A stretch of DNA of 64,000 nucleotides from Pictodentalium vernedei. Its lineage: Eukaryota; Mollusca; Scaphopoda; Dentaliida; Dentaliidae. The translations under genes were made by a program, and so were the position numbers. Shown piece after piece: positions 1-11,864 of this stretch. The notes beneath the pieces were generated by a model. The model worked only from the letters and a program-made list of their open reading frames with translations. It was not told the DNA's origin and did no database searches. The DNA lies in NCBI GenBank assembly GCA_031216915.1, contig CM062289.1, positions 446,610,910 to 446,674,909 on the forward strand, written 5' to 3'. How positions within the stretch are numbered: the stretch's first letter is position 1; every line of letters starts with the position of its first letter.

Positions 1-509
1 GAGAATAGCAAGGGGGAACTTAAAGGACAGGGAGAGAGGAAAAACACTTGAAAAAACAGTGTAACTAAATAATCAGAATGACAACAAAATGGCTGCTGCC
101 TTGAAAATAGGTAACTTAACATAATTTCATTAAAAAATTTTAAGTTACAGCCCTGATAATATTCTGTCACACATTCTTTTCCTCTCCTCCTTTTCTATCC
201 TCCTTAGAATCACCATTTCACTAATATTTATGTGTCTGGCATCATTTAAACTGAGATTTAAAAGCACAAAGATCAGTCAGATGTTAACTGATGAAGGGCC
301 AAACTTAGAATGATTAATGGCGCCAATTTCGGAACGTCCTTGACACTGCGCATGCGCAGTAGGGGCGAAGTGTGGAGGGCCTCTCAGGACATGTTTTCTT
401 TAGTTTTAGATGCAAATTTTGGGGATTGGGGGGCAAAATTTGTGTTTGGCCCTATATTTTAAGAGTTAGCACCAGCTATGTCTGGGTCATTGGTACAGTA
501 TAAAAATAT
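1..509 (-). mobile_element. DIRS-type retroelement, left end only (copy 3)
   Basis: This stretch is the reverse complement of the left inverted terminal repeat and leader of the DIRS copy at 35991-36510. The shared sequence runs from the A/T-rich tip (cagtataaaaatat at 496-509) inwards to position 1, so the body of the element lies left of the window. The 16-bp palindrome actgcgcatgcgcagt sits at 345-360. The repeat is nearly identical to copy 2, which suggests recent activity. It is inserted in the CNOT11 transcription unit, in the intron downstream of exon 3. Confidence 0.85.
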
Positions 510-810
510 GAGCATGCTCACTTGCTAGTCATAATGTTTGAGAAGTTTCATAAAAATCGGTTCAATAATGTAGGAGGAGATGCACACACAAGTTGGAAAG
601 GACAGACAGATGGACTTACAGGCCATCGACAATATAGCCCCCACTTCTCTGAAGTGGAGGTATAGTAAATGCCTCAACATTTACAGAGCAATATAAAATG
701 GGCAGCTCATGGTTGTATGGGGACTTGAGGGTTAAACAACATTATTATTGTTGTTTTCAAGTATATTTTTTTATATTTAGTTTGAAAGCAGTGAAACAAG
801 GCTTCAAGAT
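510..810. other. Intronic sequence with a repeat end
   Basis: No gene is visible. Positions 540-665 carry a short repeat end (gacagacagatgg, then a small inverted repeat around ctctgaagtggag) of the type found at the margins of Helentron-like elements elsewhere in the window. The remainder is A/T-rich intron. Confidence 0.4.
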
Positions 811-1060
811 TTAACCCTTTACCCAACGAATCGACGCATCTGCCCACGTGAAATGCAAATTCAGCAGCTGAAAAAATAATATTTTTACGAAAAATTTCAA
901 CAAAACCATATCATGTGACCCCTCCTTGGAACGAGCTCGTTGAGCTCGTTCCAAAGAGGGGTCACATGATATGGTCTTGTTGAAAATGTTTTGAAAAAAT
1001 TTAAAAAATGATATTTAAAATAATAAATTTTGAAATCGTCTGCGTTGCGTAAAGGGTTAA
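811..1060. mobile_element. TTAA-flanked foldback MITE, family A
   Basis: The element is bounded by TTAA and has terminal inverted repeats ttaaccctttaccc / gtaaagggttaa. The centre is a long near-perfect palindrome around ggaacgagctcgttg, with arms reading accatatcatgtgacccctc. A TTAA target and a tip starting CCC fit piggyBac-type MITEs, but no transposase is encoded. Confidence 0.8.
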
Positions 1061-1129
1061 ACGGTTTCATTAAAATATTTTAAAGTCTTTCTTGCTAATT
1101 ATTTTGTAGAATTTAGCAATGGAGCAGTG

Positions 1130-1271
1130 TTGGCTCCATCTAAGTTACGCAGTAAAAAGGGAGAGGGCATGCTTCTCTGTAAACTAGTATGCGTTAGTGA
1201 CATGTTGGCTCCATTTAAGCAGTAAGCGTGAGAAGGCATGCATCCATGTAAACTAGTATGCGTTAGTGACA
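1130..1271. repeat. Two-copy 75-bp tandem repeat
   Basis: The block beginning ttggctccat is repeated with an offset of 75 bp (1130 and 1205). Both units contain gtaaactagtatgcgttag. No coding content was seen. Confidence 0.7.
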
Positions 1272-1394
1272 TGTGTTGGTCAAATTTTCTTAAGTTACAA
1301 GTTAGCATGTGTCTTTACCAAGAAAGAGAGAAAACAAGCCAAGCCAAGACCAATACCGGGTCTGGAACTGCGTCGCTGCATGCAATTGAATCGG

Positions 1395-1855
1395 CAAACA
1401 GGAAGTGGCTGCACGGCAAATCTGAAAAGTGCATACACGATACAACTGATCATTATCAGGCTCCAGATGAAATATAAAATCAATCCCTTGCATAGAAGCC
1501 GAGAAAAGTTTGACAAAAAATTTCAATGTTCAGTGGGTACAGTAAAATTTCAAAGTACTGTCAAACAGGAAGTGGCTGCACGGCAGATCTGAAAATTGCT
1601 TACACGATACAACTCATCATTATGAAGCAGCAGACCAAATATAAAATCAATCCCTTGCATAGATGCCGAGAAAACCTTGACGGAAAATTTCAATGTTCAG
1701 TGGGTACAGTAAAATTTCAAAGTATTGGCAAACAGGAAGTGGCTGCACGGCAGATCTAAAAATTGCTAACACGATACAACTCATCATTATGAAGCAGCAG
1801 ACCAAATATAAAATCATTCCATTTCATAGAAGCCAAGAAAACTTTGATGGAAGAA
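1395..1855. repeat. 167-bp tandem repeat, ~2.7 units, with ACGG microsatellite
   Basis: The motif caaacaggaagtggctgcac starts at 1395, 1562 and 1729, giving an exact 167-bp period. The array is followed at 1863-1890 by gacagactgacggacggacg. A tandem core of ~160 bp next to an ACGG-type microsatellite resembles Helentron-derived (pearl/HINE) elements. The ORFs here are shadows of the repeat. Confidence 0.75.
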
Positions 1856-1953
1856 GTGTTTCGGACAGACTGACGGACGGACGGAGTGGAGCGGTTATTA
1901 GACCTGCTCTGCCGCTGGCGACGCAGGTAAAAATCATTCAAATAATCTCTCAC

Positions 1954-2088
1954 CAGTAAATGAACAAATGCTGATGCAAATGGGTTTGCCGCTATTGGTT
2001 CTGTTCTATACATTTCATACAATAGAAATATGGCTGCTAACTTCTGTGTGGAATGTGGTAACAAATCTCTATTCTGTAACATCAAAAC
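1954..2088 (-). CDS. CNOT11: CNOT11 exon 3
   Basis: The exon has 135 nt, 45 codons, phase 0 at both ends. The acceptor reads tttttgcag|GTT and the donor CTG|GTGAGAG. It encodes [11 protein letters not shown], then [20 protein letters not shown] and FVHLL. This is the most conserved block of the CNOT11 N-terminus and was the key to recognising the gene. The open frame continues past the donor into intron, where similarity stops. Confidence 0.95.
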
Positions 2089-5000
2089 CTGCAAAAATAA
2101 AAATAAATTATCAATAACATTATTGGTGTTTAAAGGCACTTTCCAGAGCCAGGGTCACCTCGTGTCAGGCAGTTTTACAGGTGGAAGGAGCCGGAGTACC
2201 TGCAGAGAACTAGAGCTGTCACGATTTTTTAATTTAGGAATCATTTAATCGTTGCAAATAATCGATAATAATCGATTAATCGTACCTAGATGACCCCCCC
2301 CACCCCCTTCTCTCTGAAGTCGATAAAAAATGAAGTTCAAGTCAGTTGACCTACCTCGGGTAAACAACGAAGACGATCCTCTTTTAGGTACATTCAAAGC
2401 TTTGATGTTCTGAACTTTTGAACCGTCAGTGCAATAATCAAGACCGGTCGGCAGTTGCGAACTTCGCAACTGCCGACCGGTCTTGATTATTACACTGACA
2501 GTTCAAAAGTTCAGAACATCAAAGCTTTGATGAATGTACCTGAAAGACAAATGCTTCCAACGGCTTCTTGGGGGTTAACATCGATGTTCTTAACTCTTTA
2601 CGTTTAGAAACAATAGTTTTTTCATCAAATTTTCTTTTAATTATTAAACGTCTAAAGCGGGATACAATTTACCGATTATTCGACAATGAAAAATACTAAT
2701 CGATTTTGCCGTGACCGATCAACAATCGATTAATCATGACAGTCCTATAGAGAACTACCAAGCAATGACGAGCAACTGTCGGACTCCCAAACATTCTAAC
2801 TTTGCACAAGCACGATTAGCATTGTTTGAAGACAAGTACACCATTGTTGTGCAGTACCTGGCAGGAATCAAACCATGGAACTTTCAGTTTGAAGTCCAAT
2901 GCTGTAGCCACCGCACTCCAAATCATAAATAATGACTATATTAACACTTTACCTAATGTAACAGTCATAACCTTTCGAAATTCACAAATATCTCCTATCA
3001 GATTTTATTTTTTCAATTTTTGCTTCAAAATCATGGCTTATAACCCTTCATTGGAATGATTTCATTGAGCTCATTCCAATGAGGTGTCATAAGCTATGTT
3101 TTTAGAAGTTTTGTTTCCTACTCATGTTTGGAAAAAGGTTAATTATTTTGATTGTTTAACCCTTTACCTAACATGAAAAGCAGGTGACACTTGCAAAAAA
3201 ATTCTTGAATAACTACTTTTTTTTATTTTTTGTCTCAAAAAACATAGGTTAGGACCTCTCGTTGGAAAGAGCTCAACTATCTCGTTCAAATGAGAGGTCT
3301 TAACCTATGTTTTTGAGACAAAAAATGAAAAAATAATGAAAATTAATTGGAGATTATTTAGAATAGCGCTGACCGGTTTGGGCCATTATGTTAGGTAAAG
3401 GGTTAAGAGAACTATTAATGATCTACTTTAGAGTCTAGGCCAATGCTCAATGCATGATATGCGTTTAGTTTTGCTTCCTCCCAGAAATGTGGTAATGCGT
3501 TTGTGGGAGTGAGGGAGAGAGGAGTTGCTACCTGGAAGATTTTTGAAAATTATATCATCTTTGGTATGTTTCCACGCAATATGAGGTGGACAAAATCATA
3601 GTAGTGCAGGTCAATCCAATCAACATTTAAGGCTAAAAGATTAGTAAAATGACCTGTGCCGATGAAATTCTTGAAAAAGGTCAGATAGAAATGAATTCTT
3701 GTCACTAATATTGATGTGAAGCTGAGATACTTTTGGGTATCTTTCTATGGCTCTATGGGACCCTTTCACAATGACATTTGGGCATGATTTTTACAAAATT
3801 TCCCACTTAAACATTTAATGCATAACTGGTGACCTGAAAACAGTTGCAAATGCACCCTCCTGCAATACAATGGATAAAGAATTGGCCCAATGCACGTTTC
3901 ACACAACAATGAGCCCTAAAATAGTCTTCAATACACATGCTACAAACATATTTATTTATTTATTGGTGTTTAAGGTCATATACATATGCACACTGGCTAA
4001 TCATGACTGTGACAGTTTTACGGGTGGAGGAAGCCAGAGAACCCGGAGAGAGCAACGACGAGCAGCTGCCAGCTCTCCAACATCGTAACTCCGCACTGCA
4101 GCACAGGCAGGGTTAGATTGGTTGAAGACATGCGTACCATCGACGTGCAGTACGCCTTAGTACACAGCATCATCGTGCCCACATGTGGACGATCGGGGTT
4201 AAGTGCCTTGCCCAAGGACATAAACGGGAGTCTGAATTGATCACTCAGACGGTCACCCATCCAATGATTATCCGGGCTTGACGCTGCTTAACTTTGGTGA
4301 TCTGACGAGAACCGGTTACCGCAATGCCACTGCACCCCCCCCCCCCCCATGCTAAAAATGTTTCCGATTCGATTAGAATACTAAACTAGGTAGTCCTAAG
4401 ATTCTCTGGTCTTTAGGCCCTCCTCCCATTTTCCTTCCGGGAAGTAGAAGGGGGCTAGCAACGCAGGGTCTTAGTTAGGACTAGGGAAGGTCCCAACTCC
4501 CCCCTAAAATTGCCTTTTAAACCTCATCTTTGATCAATCCCAACCCTACCCCCGAAACTGGCTAGGGCACCCCTATTATAGAATCCTGGCTATGTGCATG
4601 CAATAATGCTAAAAAAAAGTATTATTTTACTTGGGTCCATTGACACCCAGCTCCTAGAAATCCTCAACTCAAGTAGGGCTGAAACGGTTGGCTCATTTTC
4701 ACAACCGATTAACCAAGAGGTACAACCAGTTAATATCTGGTTATCCGTAGCCATTATTTCACCGAATCTGGGATAAAAACTATAGGAATTGGAAAGCAGT
4801 ATTCTCAGAAACTATTCTGCAGTGTGTATACAAACGAATGTTGTCAAGTACTCGACAACGTTCATTTGTGTGCATACTATGGAATAGTTTCTGCGGTTAC
4901 TCAGTACTCACAGAAATTGCCGATCATCAACGAAGTCGTGAAGCCAAAGTCGATTATTTCTCAATATATATAGTGTTGCTTTGAGGTGTGATTTATCCCA

Positions 5001-6315
5001 AAGGAGAAGCGGCAGATTTATTACATTTTAACCATGGAATGACGATCACTATTCATATTTCAGATAACCGGTTCACATTTTTTTCAAATCGGTTAGGTAG
5101 GTAACAGGTTTCAAACTGGTTATCAGGTTAACCATTTCAGTACTAAAATCAAGTATGATCTTGCTAGACAAAGCTATATTAAAACAAGAGGCCCCACGGG
5201 GCCTGAAGTGCTCATCTTGAACAGAACACAATATAAACAGAGTCCAAGAATGAATCTACATTAAGCAACCCATCTCCATAGCCTACACTGTCAATCCTTG
5301 AGTCTCTCAGGAGGGACAAAAATAATCCATGCATCATGCCTTTTCTTCAGTTGATCATAATGTAAAATGTAGAGCTCCCCTATGAAGCCCCTTGATACAA
5401 CCTGTGTGGATTAATCTTAGTTACACACCTCTAGAGGGTACTGAATACAAAATTTTTAAATCTTCAGCAAAATGGCCAATTCTGGCAACCCATATGGAGC
5501 CCAAATATTAACCCAGGCTCTCGATTTGAACACAGTTGAATCTGACCTCCCTAGAGATGTTGTGTACCAGATATGAAAGCATTCTGACTGTTGGATCTGA
5601 AGAAGAGAAATTTTAAAGAAATTTCTTCATATTGCACTAAATTAAATTTGGACTACCATGGCGAGCCCAAATATTACCCTATGGATCCGATTTGAACAAA
5701 TTTGAATCAGACCCCCCTAGAGATGTTGTATACCAAATATGAAAGCATTTTGACTAGTGGATCTGAAGAAGATTTTTGAAGAAATTCCCTCATTCTGTAC
5801 TAAGTTAAATTTCAGGTTCCCATATGGAGCTCAAATATTAACCCAGGCTCTTGAATTGAACAAACTGGAATCTGACCCCCCTAGAGATGTTGTATACCAA
5901 ATATGAAAGCATTCCGACTTGTGGATATACCTAGAGATCTGATTTGAAAAACTTGAATCTGCCCCCCCCCCTCCCTAGAGATGATGCATACCAAATATGA
6001 AAGCATTCTGCCTGGTGGATCTGAAGAAGATTTTTAAAATTATCCCCCATGTTGAACAAAGTTAAAATTTGGGCTTCCGTAGGAAGCCCAAATATGAAAC
6101 TAGGGACTTGGTTTGAAAATTCTTGAATCTGACCCTCATACCAATGATGTATACGAAACATTAAAAGATTCTGACTGGTGGTTCTGAAGAAGATTTTTAA
6201 AGAATATTCCCCATATTACCCTATGTTAAAAATTTTGGCTCCTATATTGAGCCCAAATATGAACCAATGGTCTTTATTTTAACAAACTTGTATCTAACTG
6301 CCCCCCCCCCCTCCA

Positions 6316-6353
<38 letters not shown>

Positions 6354-9300
6354 ATGAATGCTGTATGCCAAATATCAAAAAATATCAAGAGATTCTGATG
6401 ACTGGTTCTGGAGAAAAGATTTTAAAAATTTTTTGCAAATATACTGACTCAGCATTTTTTTTCGATGCCCATTACAGAACAACCTGACATAACCGATGGT
6501 AATTTTTTTTTACCATTCAATTCTACTGGTCCTAAGGATACTTCATATCAAATAACAGCTCTCTGTTCCATGTGGTTTTGGAAAAATGGCGTTTGAAAAT
6601 ATTTCTATTTTTAGCTCCCAGGGTTCCAATGGGGATGCAGAAATTTGTTTTTGTTGCATGGGTCAAGTACTTATGACCCAATAATACCACATACCAAATT
6701 TGGTTCAAACCGGACCATCAGTTCAAAAAATAGAAATTTTGGGTGGGGCCAAAAATCTTACCCCTCCCATTACAAAGCCAAATATTACTTCACAAACTTC
6801 GTTTGAACTAACTTGATTCTACACCTCAAAAGGATGCTCCATAGCAAATATCAAGCCATGGTACACACTGGTTCATGAGAAGAAGATTTTTAAAAATATT
6901 TTTGGAGCATTTTTCCCCCACTCCCTCCCTATGGGGCTGAGCATGTTGAGTTGAACAAAAATGCAATGCCCCTTCGGGACTATTACTCACACAAACTTTC
7001 ACTTGAATTGGCCCAGTGGCTTTGGAGGAGAAGATCAAAACATGGTTTTGATGGACGACCGATGGACGACGGACGGAAAGTGATGAGATTAGCTCAGCTT
7101 GACTTTGTCAAGATGAGCTAAAAATTGTTTGTTCATGGCATCAATAAAAATCTTTGGAACTCCCTTCTATAGACCTGCAGTCTTGAGAGGGTTAAATTAA
7201 AGACATGTACACAGGAATCAAATAAATGTTCTTCCAGCATTGAAAGGGTTCATTCAACGTGAAATAACTTATATGTGCACAGTAGTGAAAGAGTTCATCA
7301 TGAAATAAAAAATCTTTGGAAAAAAACACACTGAAGTCATGAGAGAGTTAAATTAAAGATATTCGTACAGGAATCAGGTCAATTTTTGTCCAAGGAACCA
7401 GAAAAAAATACATCTACAGCATTGAAAGGGTTTTGTTTGTTCATGGCATCGATAAAATCTTTGGAACACACAGTCTTGAGAGGGTTAAATTAAAGACATG
7501 CACACAGGAATCAGATGAATATTTTCCAGCATAGAAATGGTTCATTCTGAAACATAAATAAAAATCTTTCTAAAACAAACGAAAGTCCCCACAGAATTGA
7601 CAGATTGGAACAGACTGGAATAACAAGATAAAATGTTCATAACAGAATTTTTGTTAATTTAAGAACAATATGTCAATCAAAATTTAAGAACAATATGTCA
7701 ATCAAAAAGTTCTCTGAATGAAAAATCCTCCTGGATAAAACTACTGCAAAAATGCTGACTCATCATTTTTTCAATACCCTCCACTGGGCACCCTGATTGA
7801 ACTGGTGGCATTTTTTTTTTAACAAATCCCTTCTTCCGGTCCTCAGGATGTTTCATACCAAATACCAGTTCTCTGTTCCTTCTGGTTTGGGACATATGGG
7901 CTTTTGAATTTTTTTTTCTGTTTTTAGCCCCAGGGGTTGTCACAGGGCTGTGAAAATTGTTTTTTTAGGCATCAATCAAATACTTAGGACCCACTTAAAC
8001 TACATACCAAATTTGGTTGAAGTTGGCCAACCAGTTCTTGAAATCAAAATTTTGGGTGGGGCCAAAAATCTTACCCCTCCCTTTACAAAGCCAAAAATTG
8101 TTTCACGAACTTTGTTTGAACAAACTTGATTCTACACCTCAAAAGGAAGCTCCACAGCAAATATCAAGTCATTGTACACACTGGTTCATGAGAAGAAGAT
8201 TTTTAAAATATTTTGGAGCATTTTCCCCCACTCCCTCCCTATGGGGCTGAGCATGTTGAGTTGAACAAAATGCAATGCCCCTTCGGGACCATCACTCACA
8301 CAAACTTTCACTTGAATTGTCCCAGTGGCTTTGGAGGAGAAGACCAAAACATGGTGTTGAAGGATGACGGACGGATGATGGACGGAGAGCGATGAGATTA
8401 GCTCAGCTTGACTTTGTCAAGATGAGCTAAAAATATTAATCTCTGTGATCACTTCATTCATTTCCATTTTCTCTGAACATAAACATTTTATTTTTTCATT
8501 TTTAAAATGACTAGCATATTTTCAGTTTTATGGGAATGTTTCAGATATCTTTTTTTTTCAACTTTCAAATGATAACTCCACACTCTCATTCTTGTTTGAC
8601 ACACAAGAAATAAGAATAGAATTTACTCACCAAGGCAGTTCCAACTTTGAAGTGATCTTGTTTAGTAAAATAATGATGAAAGCTTGAGGCCAGAGCATCA
8701 AATGTCTGTGTTTGTGTAGCATCTTCAGACAAAACACTGAAAAGTTAATGAGAAGGGAAGACACATGACTAACCAAACATATGTAATATCTGTATCATAA
8801 AGTTGCAAGCAGACATCAAATAACACCAATGGCAGGCTATCACATGTGCCTCGCTTTCCCAGATCTTTTGGATTATGAGAAATTCATAGTGCTTAAACCT
8901 TAAAGGCCTATTTCCAACTTTTACGACCTCAGAATGGGTGCCCTTAACCATTTATCTAACGAATCGCCAGCATCCGCCCGCGTAATATGCAAATTCAGCA
9001 GTTGAAAAAATATTATTTTTCAAAAAATTTCAACAAAACCATATCATGTGACCAACGAGGGGTCACATATGGTTTTGTTGAAATTTTTTGAAAAATTTGA
9101 AAAAATGATATTTAAAATAATAAATTTTGATATTGCCCGAGTTGGGTAAAGGGATAACATGCCATCATGAGGAGGTCCTGTTGACAACAGATAAATTAGG
9201 TAGGCAGTGGTTCCTAACAAAGCCTGGCTGAAAATCACTGCTAAGTAGGGCTGCAACGATTAATCGTGAAACGTGTGTATCGTGATTCATTCTCTGACGT

Positions 9301-11828
9301 TATGCATTACGATTTGCTTGCACTGTATCACGATACACGTGGACCCAAAATTTCATGAATATTTTGTTAATGACGCTTCAGAAATGGCCTCATTGTTGAC
9401 TATTCACATCCATTATATGTAGTTTTCCTTTGAAATCCGGACTGTAGAAGTCTGAATTTACATTGCTCTTGGGTATTTGTTGGCATTGAATAGCACGAAC
9501 CATTAACCTCACTCTTGAACCTTTATATATACTATTCAAAAAATGTAGGGGATATCCAAACTAATGTTGATATTTTCGGAAAATGGTATTATATACTTGT
9601 GATTGGACACATCAATATGAGCGCCACATTAACATCGGTGGGGTATGTTTAGAAATTTTCATTTGCACTGGACAGGTTTTTTGGGGGGTCTCATCATTTT
9701 TTCTTGTCATAAACTTGTTCGTCAATAGTTTCTGGTCGAAATATGACTTTTGAGGTATGCAAAGACTGACACGTGACAAACATTTACGTGCCAACAGCAT
9801 GTTGGAAGCTTGTAACAGACAAACTGCAGTGGCTCAAATTCTCAATGTTAACTCACTCGGTGATTGGCAGGTTGTGGTCACGCTACCATTAGACAGGCAA
9901 TGTTGATGACAGATGTCGGTCAGGTCATCCAAGGGTGACAACTGTCAACCAGGATCGTTTCATCCCAACAACAGCATTATGTAACCGCCATCAAAGTGCC
10001 TCAAAAATTGGATAGCAGCTGCACCAGGCAACAGATGTGCGAGTCAGTGGTCAGACTATCCGAAATCGCCTACACAACTGGAATTTGTACACTCAATGCC
10101 CTCAAATAATTCCACATTTGACTGAATGTCACATCACAGCAATGTGTAACTGGTGTGGACTGTGGAGCACGACAGCACTGGGACAATCGTCCGTGGAGCA
10201 ACGTCATGTTTTCTAATGAATCAAAGTTCGCTCGAATTCCACTACAGGCGACACAGAGTGTGGCAGCGGCGGAACGAACGACACCATGAAATCACCATTA
10301 GGCAGCATGATCGTTTTGGTGATGGATCAGTTATGATGTAGGGAGGCATAACCATGACAAGCAGAACAGCATTACATGTCATCCAAGGGCATGTCACAGG
10401 GCAGTACTACCGTGACAACATGTTAGTAGCCCATGTGGTGCCATAGTACATGAAAAACAAACTACTAAAAAAACCTACAGTAAAAATCCCCAAGGATGAA
10501 ATAAGAAAAAAAACAGAGGGAAAAAATCCTAGCACAAAACTCATGGGTAGTAAAATTAAAGTGTAAATGACACTGCAGCTTAACTTGACTGATTTGTGTT
10601 TGATGAAGAGGATAATGTTCAATGTTTATGAAAGGATTATGAAATAAGACATGAATTGTGGTAATTGAGAATATGTTAAGTTCTGTATACTGCACACTAT
10701 GTTTTCAACAAGAATAATTTGAGGTGTAGACTGTACTAAAGAATTGCGGCCCGGGCTGATGTGGCCCTCACAGTTAACATAAGTCAAGGGAGTCATCCTA
10801 CCAAGTTACAAATAAATCCCTTCAGAAATACGACCTGAAGACTATGCTAAAGGGTTTTGGGTTTCGAACCCGCACAGGCATCACGGTTGACCAATCACGA
10901 CCAAAATGGGATCTCCTCATCTAGACTTGACATCGAACCTGCACATGAAAAATAGTGATGATCGTACAAGAACTACAGGGTGTAGCCTGTGCTAAAGAAA
11001 ATGTGAACAGGCTTACAGTCAAGTTAAGCTAAAAACCAGGTTAATTCCCGAAATATTTTTTCAGAATTTTTATTTAGCTGCAATTCCAATCAAGCCAGAA
11101 AATAAGCAGACTGTCATCTGCAAATCGAGGTCCTCAGAGGGTGAATTTAGTGATGCTACCCTGCACAGCTGGGTAGCATCACTAAATTTACCCTCTGTGA
11201 ACCTCAATCTGAATCATGGTCTCAAAACTAAACAGAAAGAGGTACCCAAAGAATAAATTGGCCCACTGTATGGGATAGTATCATCAAATTCACCCTCTGG
11301 GGACATCATTCTGCAAATGTCAGACTGCTTATTTTCAGGCCTGATTCCAATACAAAGTTAATTTTTGTTATTTCATTATTACAAGACCTTTTTATTATCG
11401 TGACTAGTTTTCCTTCATTTATTTATTCGATCAAAATACCGTCAGTGATATTTTAATAACAAATTTTTTTCACTGGAACAGCATGGGATGGAAAGAGAAT
11501 GTTACTTAATCTAAATTAAAACAAAAGTCAGTAATTTCTGGGGGTACACTGGAAAAAAAATATCACTAATTGTGGAGAAATATTTAGTATTCAAGTTACC
11601 TTTACACTTAAACATTAATTTAATTATTCATTAGTACCAAATTCCCAATATTTCGACTGACAATAAAGGGAAAATCGCAGGAAATGACTGTGATTTACAC
11701 TTTATTAATTTATGAATTATTTCTTCACACTTAGTGATATTTTTGCACTTGACTGACCCTCGCAAATTGTCTAGTATTGCGATAATTCATTTAAAAAATA
11801 ATCATACTTCTAATTTCTATGGTCATTT

Positions 11829-11864
<36 letters not shown>

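Noticed and set aside
1756..1953. Extension of CNOT11 exon 3 to the end of its ORF
   Set aside because: Similarity to CNOT11 stops at the GTGAGAG donor (1953); beyond it the frame runs into the tandem repeat.
1238..1959. Overlapping ORFs with repeated [15 protein letters not shown] peptides
   Set aside because: They are translations of the 167-bp tandem repeat, not a repeat protein.
4240..4335. Possible 5S rRNA gene (minus strand)
   Set aside because: Only the internal promoter part of 5S is kept and it is fused to a SINE body.
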